This document shows positions 35,298 to 43,186 of a DNA stretch of 64,000 nucleotides, in pieces (within the stretch, counting starts at the first letter, position 1; every line of letters begins with the position of its first letter). The notes below the pieces were generated by a model that saw only the letters and a list, made by a program, of their open reading frames with translations, made no database searches and had not been told where the DNA came from. Source of the DNA: Candidatus Poribacteria bacterium. Lineage in GTDB: Bacteria > Poribacteria > WGA-4E > WGA-3G. The DNA lies in assembly GCA_028824685.1 (NCBI GenBank), contig JAPPCZ010000029.1, forward strand, positions 1 to 64,000, in the 5' to 3' direction. Position numbers and translations under genes: made by a program.

Positions 35298-36068
35298 TTA
35301 ACCTAACCTGCCAGTAACATAGTTTTCTGTTCGTTTGTCTTTCGGGTTTGTAAAGATTTGTTCAGTTTGTCGAAACTCCACTAATTCGCCATCATATAGG
35401 AATCCAGCGACATCGGACACTCGCGCAGCTTGTCGTCTTTTGTTGGTAACAAAAATTAAGGTGTAACGGTTTTTGAGGCTCTGAACAATCGCTTCAAGTT
35501 TCGGTGTCTCAGCTGCATCCAGCTGCTCACACGGTTCGTCAAATATAAGAATTTCTGGAGCACCTGCCAACGCGCGTGCAATGCAGAGTCGTTGTTGTTG
35601 ACCATTAGACAAAATATCAGGTGATGCTTGAAGGTCCTTATATACTTCTTTCCAGAGTTGTGCCTTTCTGAGGCTTTCTTCAACGGTGGTATCAAGTTGA
35701 GTGGACTGTTTTACGCCACGGAGGCGCGCACTATATGCCACATTTTCGTAGATGGATTTGTGGAAAGGAATAGGTTTTTGAAAAATCATGCCAATCTGCC
35801 TAGAAATTTTAGACGCTTTCAACTTTGGCGTATAAAGTTTATCTCCCTTATAGAGTATCTGCCCTGTCAGTTTGAAATTCAAAGCCAAATCATTCAATCG
35901 GTTAAAGCAACGCACTAAGGTGGTTTTGCCACTATTTGATGGACCAATGAAAGCTGTTACCTGCTTCGGTAACACATCAAAAGTGAGGTTCTTAAGTATC
36001 TGATCTTTGCCGTACCAAACATTTAAATTGTGTACTTGTAAGATAGGATCTGTCTTTCGTGATTGCAT
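35298..36068 (-). CDS. PstB-like phosphate ABC ATPase, H-loop His replaced
   Basis: The 256-residue ATPase has Walker A GPSNSGKTT near residue 42, an intact Q-loop (MIFQKPIPF), signature LSNGQQQRL, and Walker B ILIFDEP. The D-loop reads EQLDAAETP, and the switch His expected in the VTH motif is Asn (FVTNKRRQAARVSD). The C-terminus ENYVTGRLG matches PstB. It follows the third permease gene by 47 bases and precedes phoU. The lost switch His suggests it hydrolyses poorly alone and works in a mixed dimer; see findings. Confidence 0.88.
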   Translation of the reverse strand: MQSRKTDPILQVHNLNVWYGKDQILKNLTFDVLPKQVTAFIGPSNSGKTTLVRCFNRLNDLALNFKLTGQILYKGDKLYTPKLKASKISRQIGMIFQKPIPFHKSIYENVAYSARLRGVKQSTQLDTTVEESLRKAQLWKEVYKDLQASPDILSNGQQQRLCIARALAGAPEILIFDEPCEQLDAAETPKLEAIVQSLKNRYTLIFVTNKRRQAARVSDVAGFLYDGELVEFRQTEQIFTNPKDKRTENYVTGRLG

Positions 36069-36115
36069 GCTTTCGTTGAATCCTAATGTAAAACTACCTG
36101 CAAAGCCTGAGAATT

Positions 36116-36847
36116 TTAGGTCAAATTTGCTTTCTTTTCAAGAAAACTTGAAATAACACTGGATAGCAGTGCCGACGATAGAAGCACAATTACACTACTC
36201 GGAACATTAAAAGTGTCTCCTGATTGCAGTGCAGGTTCTCTCCAAAAATAAACTACGATGATTAACGCAGAAATTGCCAACGCCCGTGAAATCGCAGTAC
36301 AAATTCCAGCAACAATTGTAGAAAAAGCATTCGGAAAAACATGGTCAATGACCACCCGCCATCTGTTTGCCCCCAATGCAAAAGCCGCTTCACGAACAGA
36401 TATATCAACACCTCTAATAGCCATTTGCGTTGACTGGATCGTAATTGGCATTACAAGTAAAACAACAGTTAACGCATGTGTGAAAAACGAACCCTTTTCT
36501 GACTGTAAAACAAAGAAGTAAAGTGCCAACAGTCCGTATAATAGCGAGGGGATAGATGCCAATATAGTAATTTGTTGCGCTACAATTCCGTATATCCAGC
36601 TTGTTTGTGCCAGCCATTCTTCTAAGTAAAAGGCAATTGCAATACTGAAGAATATCGATCCCAATAAAATTGGTACCATCCGATAGAGATTTTCTTGTAG
36701 AACAGCATAAGAGTCTGCAGCAGTCTCATCAAATGTTAAACCACTTTCTACAAATGGTGTTCCTTTACTGAAACTCCATAAAAGTATGAATGCAACAGCC
36801 AGTGTAATTAAGGCGATGCTTTGATAAATCAGGACTGACCTCTTCAT
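36116..36847 (-). CDS. Third PstA/PstC-type ABC permease subunit
   Basis: The 243-residue product has about six membrane segments, PSLLYGLLALYFF, and the ATPase-contact EAA loop VREAAFALGANRWRVVIDHVFPNA near residue 150, like PstA. It is shorter than the PstA at 39889 and begins directly with the first helix after a short basic start. It is paired with the ATPase gene just downstream. It lies after a family B element that split it from the pstB gene at 37141. Confidence 0.85.
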   Translation of the reverse strand: MKRSVLIYQSIALITLAVAFILLWSFSKGTPFVESGLTFDETAADSYAVLQENLYRMVPILLGSIFFSIAIAFYLEEWLAQTSWIYGIVAQQITILASIPSLLYGLLALYFFVLQSEKGSFFTHALTVVLLVMPITIQSTQMAIRGVDISVREAAFALGANRWRVVIDHVFPNAFSTIVAGICTAISRALAISALIIVVYFWREPALQSGDTFNVPSSVIVLLSSALLSSVISSFLEKKANLT

Positions 36848-36945
36848 GATATTAGCATTCCGCTGAAAACTGAAATGCCTCTCTCCGAACAGGCGTTTAT
36901 TAAAATTCTGAACCTACAAAACTTTAGAAACACTCGCACATTCTA

Positions 36946-37137
36946 ATACCATTTCTAAATGATTATGTAGCATTATTCGTAGGTCGGGTAGAGCGAAGCG
37001 AAACCCGCCAAATGCCAAAAAGCGCATTTGACGTTGATTTGGACACGTATAATTTTAGATAGGATTTCCATGTCGGGTTTCGTAAACTCTACCCGACCTA
37101 CAGTTTATTATGACAATTTGTCAATTAGAAATGGTAT
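36946..37137. mobile_element. Family B MITE-like element inside the pst operon
   Basis: ATACCATTTCTAAATGATTATG (only its first 12 bases are the shared end) starts at 36946, and the right end is AATTAGAAATGGTAT at 37137. Inside, GTAGGTCGGGTAGAG and CTCTACCCGACCTAC are inverted arms. The right end matches the left end of the element at 10173 over about 45 bases. It abuts the pstB stop (37141) and fills most of the 293-base gap before the third permease gene. Confidence 0.6.
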
Positions 37138-37140
37138 AAC

Positions 37141-37914
37141 CTATCCGTACCGCATCTGCACATAATCAGCTGTTTTTGGATGTTCAGGGGTTTCAAATAG
37201 TGCCTGTGTTTCCCTATGTTCAATAAGCTCCCCGAGGAACATGTAAATACACTCACTGCTTACTCGGCGTGCTTGTGCCATATTATGCGTAACAATCAAA
37301 AAAGTGTAAGTTCCAGCAAGAACTGACATCAATTCTTCAACAGCGAGTGTGCCCTTTGCATCAAGTGCGGAGCACGGTTCATCCATTAAGATAATCTGCG
37401 GTTTGAGTGGCAACAGTCGCGCAATACAGAGTTTCTGTTGCTGCTCAAGTTGTAATGATGTTGCTCGTGTCTTAAGTTTATCCTTTAAGTCATCCCACAA
37501 AAAAACAGAGGTGAGTGCTTCTTCAACTATCTCATCAGATTGTGAACGCTTCAAACTTCCAAATGGAGAATGAATGCGCAAACCGAAAAGGATATTATCA
37601 TAAACTGAAATCGGCAGCGGATTAGGACGTTGGAATACCATACCCACTGTTTTTCGCAATTCTAACAGAGAGACATCTGGATCGTATATATTTTTCCCTA
37701 AAATCTTAATCTCACCTTTTGTTGTAACGTTACCGTATCGTTCATTTACTCGGTTAAAACAGCGGAGCAGTGTTGTCTTTCCACATCCAGACGGACCGAT
37801 AAGTGATGTGATTTTACCAGCAGGGATATTCACACTCACATCAATAAGTGCTTGAAAATCGCCGTACCAAAGACTAAGATTCTGTGTTTCAATGCTGTGG
37901 TTATTTGTTTCCAA
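37141..37914 (-). CDS. PstB-like phosphate ABC ATPase with degenerate signature
   Basis: The 257-residue ATPase has a perfect Walker A (GPSGCGKTT), Q-loop (MVFQRPNPL), Walker B with catalytic Glu (IILMDEPCSALD) and switch His (LIVTHNMAQA). The ABC signature, however, is LQLEQQQKL instead of LSGGQQQRL, so it has lost Ser-Gly-Gly. The C-terminus DYVQMRYG is PstB-like. It can bind and switch ATP in its own site but offers a poor signature to a partner. It is 21 bases after the next ATPase gene. Confidence 0.88.
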   Translation of the reverse strand: METNNHSIETQNLSLWYGDFQALIDVSVNIPAGKITSLIGPSGCGKTTLLRCFNRVNERYGNVTTKGEIKILGKNIYDPDVSLLELRKTVGMVFQRPNPLPISVYDNILFGLRIHSPFGSLKRSQSDEIVEEALTSVFLWDDLKDKLKTRATSLQLEQQQKLCIARLLPLKPQIILMDEPCSALDAKGTLAVEELMSVLAGTYTFLIVTHNMAQARRVSSECIYMFLGELIEHRETQALFETPEHPKTADYVQMRYG

Positions 37915-37935
37915 GTGAGATACTCCTCTCTGCTG

Positions 37936-38691
37936 CTATCCGAAGTTCCCATTTACATAGTCATAGGTGGATTGACTTGCTGGATTATCCGAAAAAATTA
38001 CATCCGTTTCATCAATTTCTATTAAATCTCCGTTCAGCATAAATGCGGTGCGGTTTGCCAACCGTTTTGCCTGCTGAACCAAATTTGTGACGAGTAAAAT
38101 TGTCATTTCATTTTTTAGTGTTTTGAGGACATCTTCAATACGCATGGTAGTTATTGGATCAACTGCGATAGAAAATTCATCAAGACACAAGATTTCCGGC
38201 TGATGTGAAAGCGCCCTCGCGATTGTCAAGCGCTGCTGCTGCCCACCTGAGAGTTTAGTGCCGAGACTATCCAATCGGTCTTTGACTTCATCCCATAGGG
38301 CTGCTTGTTGAAGGCATCGTTCCACGATTTCATCTAATTCTGATTTTTTACGCATTCCTGCGGTTCTGGGTGCAAAGGCAACATTGTCGTAGATAGACAG
38401 TGGCAAGCCTACTGGCAATGGTAACACCATTCCGATCCGTCTACGTAAGCCGTGCACATCACCAATCGAATTGATCTCAACACCATCAAGTTTCACTGAA
38501 CCTTCAAGAGTTGTATCTTGGGTAAATTCCAACGTTCGATTGATAACTTTCAACAAAGTTGTTTTTCCTGATTGTGCTGGACCGATGATGCCAAGAATTT
38601 CGTTTTCGTGGACATCGAAGGAAATTCCGTTTAGTGCTTGTATATCACCATAACGAACCTTTAAATTAGAAATCTCAATCTTGTTTTGCAA
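37936..38691 (-). CDS. PstB-like phosphate ABC ATPase with altered Q- and H-loops
   Basis: The 251-residue ATPase keeps Walker A (GPAQSGKTT) and an intact signature (LSGGQQQRL). The Q-loop Gln is lost (MVLPLPVGL), the Walker B end is LCLDEF in place of DEP, and the switch His is Asn (LLVTNLVQQA). The C-terminus YDYVNGNFG is PstB-like. Its losses are complementary to those of the ATPase encoded next at 37141. It lies 15 bases after the small potassium channel gene. Confidence 0.88.
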   Translation of the reverse strand: MQNKIEISNLKVRYGDIQALNGISFDVHENEILGIIGPAQSGKTTLLKVINRTLEFTQDTTLEGSVKLDGVEINSIGDVHGLRRRIGMVLPLPVGLPLSIYDNVAFAPRTAGMRKKSELDEIVERCLQQAALWDEVKDRLDSLGTKLSGGQQQRLTIARALSHQPEILCLDEFSIAVDPITTMRIEDVLKTLKNEMTILLVTNLVQQAKRLANRTAFMLNGDLIEIDETDVIFSDNPASQSTYDYVNGNFG

Positions 38692-38706
38692 TGTTTCCTC
38701 GCTTCT

Positions 38707-39048
38707 CTATCTATTCAGAATTCTTACCCGTGTTTTTCTCAAAAAAGTGCCTAATTTTAATGTTCCTAAAACTATCCCAATAAAGCATGCTACACCAATT
38801 AAGGAGCCAATTACAGCGGTAAATATGGTGATAAGTTTTCCACCGAATGTCCAAGGAGTCAAATCTGAATAACCGATTGTTGTTAATGTAAGAAAAACAA
38901 ACCACATTGCATCCGAAATTGAACCGAACGTCTCAGGTTGTCCATTTTTTTCAAAAAAGTAGAGTCCACATGCACAAAAGAAAACCAAAACTAACAACAG
39001 TATAATAGATGCAAAGAATTTTCGTATTATTCCAATTTTATTTTTCAT
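38707..39048 (-). CDS. Two-helix potassium channel subunit with GYSD filter
   Basis: The 113-residue product has two membrane helices around a pore loop with selectivity filter TTIGYSD, where the usual GYGD has Ser in place of the second Gly. It matches the pore half of the neighbouring channel (CGLYFFEKNGQPETFGSISDAMW against CGIYFFENEAQPEAFGSIPDSMW), so it is a partial duplicate. ATG 39048 is chosen as it overlaps the upstream stop by 11 bases and has GAGAAAG before it; the frame extends to 39087. It may co-assemble with the larger channel. Confidence 0.8.
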   Translation of the reverse strand: MKNKIGIIRKFFASIILLLVLVFFCACGLYFFEKNGQPETFGSISDAMWFVFLTLTTIGYSDLTPWTFGGKLITIFTAVIGSLIGVACFIGIVLGTLKLGTFLRKTRVRILNR

Positions 39049-39796
39049 TTTCTTTCTCTTCAATTTCATCTTGTAGTTCTTCTTCAACTCTTGCTTCAGT
39101 GAGAACAGAGGCTAACAATCCAGAAGGAATTGCGATAAGTCCAACACCAACTAAAGCGACTAAAGCTGTGAAAATTTTACCGCCAGCAGTTACTGGATAC
39201 ACATCGCCATATCCAATTGTAGTTAGCGATACGATTGCCCACCACATTGAATCAGGGATAGAACCAAATGCCTCAGGTTGTGCCTCATTTTCAAAGAAGT
39301 AAATGCCACATGCAGCCAAATAAACAAACAGTGAGGATAGAATTACAAGTGCCAGAAGTTCCCTTTTGACTTCCCCCAATGCATCAATCATTCTATCCAC
39401 TGCCAAGATAAATCGAGTAGCTTTAAAGATTCTGAAAATCCGTAAGAATCTGAGAACACGCAACACACGAAACCCAGGAATCAGCACGAGAGACGGTAAA
39501 ATTGCGAGTAGATCGACAATTCCAAAGAAACTAAATATGAATTCCTTTTTGACCGGTGCGGTGTAGATACGTAATATATATTCCGCCGAAAACAGCACCA
39601 GAAAAGTCAAATCTACAATTATAAAATAATTTTCATACTTTTCTAATGCTGGTTCTGTCTCTAGTACAAAAGCAACTGCTGAGGCGAGAATCAGAAATTG
39701 AATGATTCCGCTAAAGACAGGTCCTTCAACGATTTCACCTAACTTTTTTTGTAGGTCTGATTGTCCTCCGTTAACATCATTCAACATGGGTAACAT
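39038..39796 (-). CDS. Voltage-gated-type potassium channel (six helices)
   Basis: The 252-residue product has six membrane segments. S4 is FRVLRVLRFLRIFRIFKATR, with Arg at every third position, and the pore carries the canonical filter TTIGYGDVYP. The C-terminus is a short acidic coiled coil. It conducts K+ across the inner membrane. It is embedded between pstA and the pstB genes in one orientation, 92 bases after pstA, which ties potassium flux to phosphate uptake. Confidence 0.9.
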   Translation of the reverse strand: MLPMLNDVNGGQSDLQKKLGEIVEGPVFSGIIQFLILASAVAFVLETEPALEKYENYFIIVDLTFLVLFSAEYILRIYTAPVKKEFIFSFFGIVDLLAILPSLVLIPGFRVLRVLRFLRIFRIFKATRFILAVDRMIDALGEVKRELLALVILSSLFVYLAACGIYFFENEAQPEAFGSIPDSMWWAIVSLTTIGYGDVYPVTAGGKIFTALVALVGVGLIAIPSGLLASVLTEARVEEELQDEIEEKENEK

Positions 39797-39888
39797 CCTA
39801 TTTTAGCCCTTTTTGGCGAGATAGCAAACTTCAGTTTGGAAACGAGGTTGCCAGTTTGTGACACCTCAAATCTTCCACATCCGAGAGG

Positions 39889-40806
39889 TTACCACCTCTT
39901 TCGCGTTCTAAGATATATCCTTAGTATAATTGCTGCAGCGTTTACAAGTAGAACACTACCGACTAACACAATTGCTGTGCCGTAAGGGATGCCCTCTGTT
40001 ACATCCGGTACCTGTGTTGAAATCGTATAGAGGTGTAATGAAAGTGCCATACACTGGTCTGTTATATTATATGCCAAAGGGTTTCCTTCTGCAATAGCTT
40101 TATAGAATACTGCTCCTGTAAACATAATCGGTGCTGTTTCGCCTGCAGCACGAGATACCTGTAAAATAACACCTGTTAGAATACCACTAATTGAATTCGG
40201 TAACACAATTCGTCTGATTGTTTGCCAGCGTGTGGCTCCAAGATTCCAACACGCCTCTCGAAAAGACATTGGTACCGCTTTAAGTGCCTCAGTTGTGCTG
40301 GCGATGATAACCGGGAGCGTCATGATTGCCAAAGTGAGTGACGCTGCAAGAATTGATTCCCCTAAACCAGCAAACAGCACAAATGCTCCCACACCGAACA
40401 ATGCATGCACAATACTTGGCACGCCTGCAAGGTTAACTACCGCCAAGTTCACAATTCGCGTGAACCAATTATCACGTGCATACTCGTTAAGATATACCGC
40501 TGCGAATACACCAATCGGTGCTGCAACTAATAACGAAACCACAACCAGATATATTGTTCCAAGGAACGGTGCCCACACCCCACCTCCACGCATATTATCC
40601 TTCGGATTTGAAAATAGAAAGTCTAAAGACAGCACCGGCAGTGCTTTATAGAATAGGTATCCGATAATTAGGAGCAATGGCAGAATCATCAGACAGGTCA
40701 TTATAAAAAAGAATATTTTGAAAACGTTTTCTATAAATCTATTTCGTCTTCCGATGCCTGTTTCTGTAAACATTAATTCTGGAGATATGTCTGTGCTACT
40801 GTTCAT
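39889..40806 (-). CDS. pstA: Phosphate ABC permease PstA
   Basis: The 305-residue product has six membrane segments, the loop NPKDNMRGGGVWAPFLGTIYLV typical of PstA, and the EAA motif FREACWNLGATRWQTIRRIVLPNS near residue 195. With PstC it forms the membrane channel for phosphate. It is 22 bases after pstC. An 82-base gap then separates it from the channel gene. Confidence 0.93.
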   Translation of the reverse strand: MNSSTDISPELMFTETGIGRRNRFIENVFKIFFFIMTCLMILPLLLIIGYLFYKALPVLSLDFLFSNPKDNMRGGGVWAPFLGTIYLVVVSLLVAAPIGVFAAVYLNEYARDNWFTRIVNLAVVNLAGVPSIVHALFGVGAFVLFAGLGESILAASLTLAIMTLPVIIASTTEALKAVPMSFREACWNLGATRWQTIRRIVLPNSISGILTGVILQVSRAAGETAPIMFTGAVFYKAIAEGNPLAYNITDQCMALSLHLYTISTQVPDVTEGIPYGTAIVLVGSVLLVNAAAIILRIYLRTRKRW

Positions 40807-40828
40807 ATATTCCTTTATATTGTGTGTA

Positions 40829-42133
40829 TTAACTTTGACGAATCCCCTTGATGACCAAATCAGCGATGAGGTTCACCACAAACGTAATAGAAAAAAGTAG
40901 GATACCGATAATAAATAATACCTGATAATGTTCATCACCCCTTGCAACTTCTCCTAATTCTGCCGCAATTGTTGCTGTAAGTGTACGAATCCAAGAAAGC
41001 GGCCCAGATGGAATATTAACTGAATGTCCTGTCGCCATCAAAACTGCCATTGTTTCTCCGATAGAACGCGCTGCACCGAGTAAAACCGCTGCCAATAACC
41101 CATTTTTCGCTGCTGGTAAAAGGACGCGATAGATTACTTGCCATCTGGTAGCACCGAGTGCTTCTGCTGCTTCACGGTAGGAATCTGGTACTGCTTTCAG
41201 CGCATCCTCCGCTATAGATACGATAATCGGAACACTCATAAGCGCCAGCATAATACCACCATTTAACATTGTTAAACCGATTGGGGCATTAAAAACCGCG
41301 ATAATTAACTGATTCATCACCGTTAATCCGATGAATCCCCACACAACTGATGGGATCGCAGCAAGGAATTCTATAACGATCTTGAATGTCTCTTTCAACT
41401 TTGGACTACAGAATTCTGAAACAAAGATCGCTGCCCCAAGACCAAACGGGACGGCAATTAACATTGCTAACGCGGTTACACTGAAAGTTCCAAGAATCAA
41501 AGCGAATGTGCCGTATCTTTTATTTATTTCAGGTTCTCCAAGGGTTGAACTCTCCTTAATTGCTTGAGATGTTGGATACCACTCTTCACTTGTTAGAAAC
41601 TCCCATAAATTTAAACCTTTAAAGAGGAATCCTGCTCCTTCTTTAAAGACAAAGAAAAAGATGCCAAAAACAAAAATTATTGCACTGATTCCACATAAAC
41701 TAATATATACATCAATTACAGCTTCGGAAGAGGTTTCTGAGTCTGCTCCAAACTGATTAGTGCCTTCTGTGCCTTTGGTAAAACCTAATTCAATGATTGT
41801 CCAGAGTCCATTGATTATTGCGATGAGATGAATTACTGTCCACCATCCAGACGATAGCTGTGCTGACATCACAAAAAAGACGGCAATTAATGGTATGCAA
41901 TGAAACAGTACCCACCACGTTGACTTGTCTTTGTCGTGCCAACGTTTTGCCGTAACAGCTAAATGTACCCAAGCAAGGATTAATAACGGAATAAATCCGA
42001 GTGATATTTTGGTAGGAAAATTGTAAGCAATTACGCAAATAGCAAAGATGACAAAGATCGGTAAATTCAGCAGCCACCATGCTGCTCTGTTGATTCTCCC
42101 TTTAAAAGAGAAACAAATTTGGAAAAATTTCAT
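40829..42133 (-). CDS. pstC: DUF805-PstC fusion, phosphate ABC permease
   Basis: The 434-residue product is about 110-130 residues longer than a usual PstC. Residues 1-130 match DUF805 (FSFKGRINRAAWWLLNLPIF at the start, KRWHDKDKSTWW, ELGFTKGTEGTNQFG) with three to four membrane helices. PstC follows from about residue 140: FKGLNLWEFLTSEEWYP, FVSEFCSP, IPSVVWGFIGL and the EAA loop YREAAEALGATRWQVIYRVLLPAA. The gene is one uninterrupted frame, 19 bases after pstS. DUF805 proteins are of unknown function and normally stand alone. Confidence 0.9.
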   Translation of the reverse strand: MKFFQICFSFKGRINRAAWWLLNLPIFVIFAICVIAYNFPTKISLGFIPLLILAWVHLAVTAKRWHDKDKSTWWVLFHCIPLIAVFFVMSAQLSSGWWTVIHLIAIINGLWTIIELGFTKGTEGTNQFGADSETSSEAVIDVYISLCGISAIIFVFGIFFFVFKEGAGFLFKGLNLWEFLTSEEWYPTSQAIKESSTLGEPEINKRYGTFALILGTFSVTALAMLIAVPFGLGAAIFVSEFCSPKLKETFKIVIEFLAAIPSVVWGFIGLTVMNQLIIAVFNAPIGLTMLNGGIMLALMSVPIIVSIAEDALKAVPDSYREAAEALGATRWQVIYRVLLPAAKNGLLAAVLLGAARSIGETMAVLMATGHSVNIPSGPLSWIRTLTATIAAELGEVARGDEHYQVLFIIGILLFSITFVVNLIADLVIKGIRQS

Positions 42134-42152
42134 TTATGTAAGATATTCCTTT

Positions 42153-43076
42153 TTACTTACTTTCTAACGGCACAAAACCGAGTTCTTCAACAATCTTTTG
42201 TCCCTCTGCAGATAAAATCCAATCCAGATATGCTTTCGCTTCCCCCGTAGGTTCTCCGAGAGAATACATATACAAGGGACGCGCAATTGGGTAGGTTTTG
42301 GCAATAACGTTCTCCAAGTTCGGTGCGTAGGACGGTTCATCGGGAGCAGTTGCAACTTTTAACATCTTGACATGATCAGTTGCATATCCCATCCCGCTAT
42401 AGCCGATAGCACAAGGTGTTCGTCCGATAACTTCCACTACGTCTTTAGAACCGTGTAAATCCAAGGAACCAAGTTCAAAGTCGCGCGCTTTACCAAAAAG
42501 TGCTTCCCTAAAATAGAAGTAAGTTCCAGAGTTTGATTGACGGCTGATGCGGATAATTTTATCACTTTTACATCCAGAATTTGCTATGCCAAGCTGATCC
42601 CATGTGGTTATTTCACCATCTTCACCATAGATATCTGCGAGCTGCGGAATGGTAATTTGCTCCAAAGGATTTTCTTTATGTACATAAACTGCAAGCGCGT
42701 CATACCCAACAATATACTCAATTGGTTCTTTGCCTGTGTTTTTTAAAGCTTGTTGCTTTTCCTTGTCTTTCACCTGACGACTGCAGTTTGCAATATCCAC
42801 AGTGCCATTAATCAAAGCGGCAACACCCGTTCCCGATCCGCCTCCTGATACCTCAACGGACACGGTATCAGAAACACCTCTATATGCTTCTGCCCACGCC
42901 TGCGCCAAGTTTACCATTGTGTCAGAACCTTTGTTCTTGATGATACGCTGTCCCGATTCACTTTGCGTCCCGTTTGTCCTCTTATTATCAGATGAATCAC
43001 CGTGAAAAACAAGACCGAATACTGAAAACACAAGTATACTTATGATGGCATAACTCATCCAACTCTTTTTTAGCAT
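42153..43076 (-). CDS. pstS: Phosphate-binding protein PstS
   Basis: The 307-residue product has a membrane-anchoring or cleavable N-terminal helix and then the PBP-like fold: KNKGSDTMVNLAQAWAEAY, VSGGGSGTGVAALINGTVDIANCSR with phosphate ligands, RQSNSGTYFYF and AIGYSGMGY. It captures phosphate outside the inner membrane. An AGGAGG ribosome site precedes ATG 43076. A TATAAT-like box lies at 43112-43107 on the minus strand without a good -35, which would suit an activator-dependent Pho promoter. Confidence 0.93.
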   Translation of the reverse strand: MLKKSWMSYAIISILVFSVFGLVFHGDSSDNKRTNGTQSESGQRIIKNKGSDTMVNLAQAWAEAYRGVSDTVSVEVSGGGSGTGVAALINGTVDIANCSRQVKDKEKQQALKNTGKEPIEYIVGYDALAVYVHKENPLEQITIPQLADIYGEDGEITTWDQLGIANSGCKSDKIIRISRQSNSGTYFYFREALFGKARDFELGSLDLHGSKDVVEVIGRTPCAIGYSGMGYATDHVKMLKVATAPDEPSYAPNLENVIAKTYPIARPLYMYSLGEPTGEAKAYLDWILSAEGQKIVEELGFVPLESK

Positions 43077-43186
43077 CTATTACCCTCCTGCTCAATACTC
43101 TATTAAATTATAACAACGAAATGTTACGAAAATTTGACAAATCTGGGAATAGATTCTGTCATATTATGCGAAAAATTGAATCATAA

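Noticed and set aside
43077..43186. Pho box upstream of pstS
   Set aside because: One CTGTCAT-like word at 43156 is visible, but no second copy at 11-base spacing, so a PhoB site cannot be supported.
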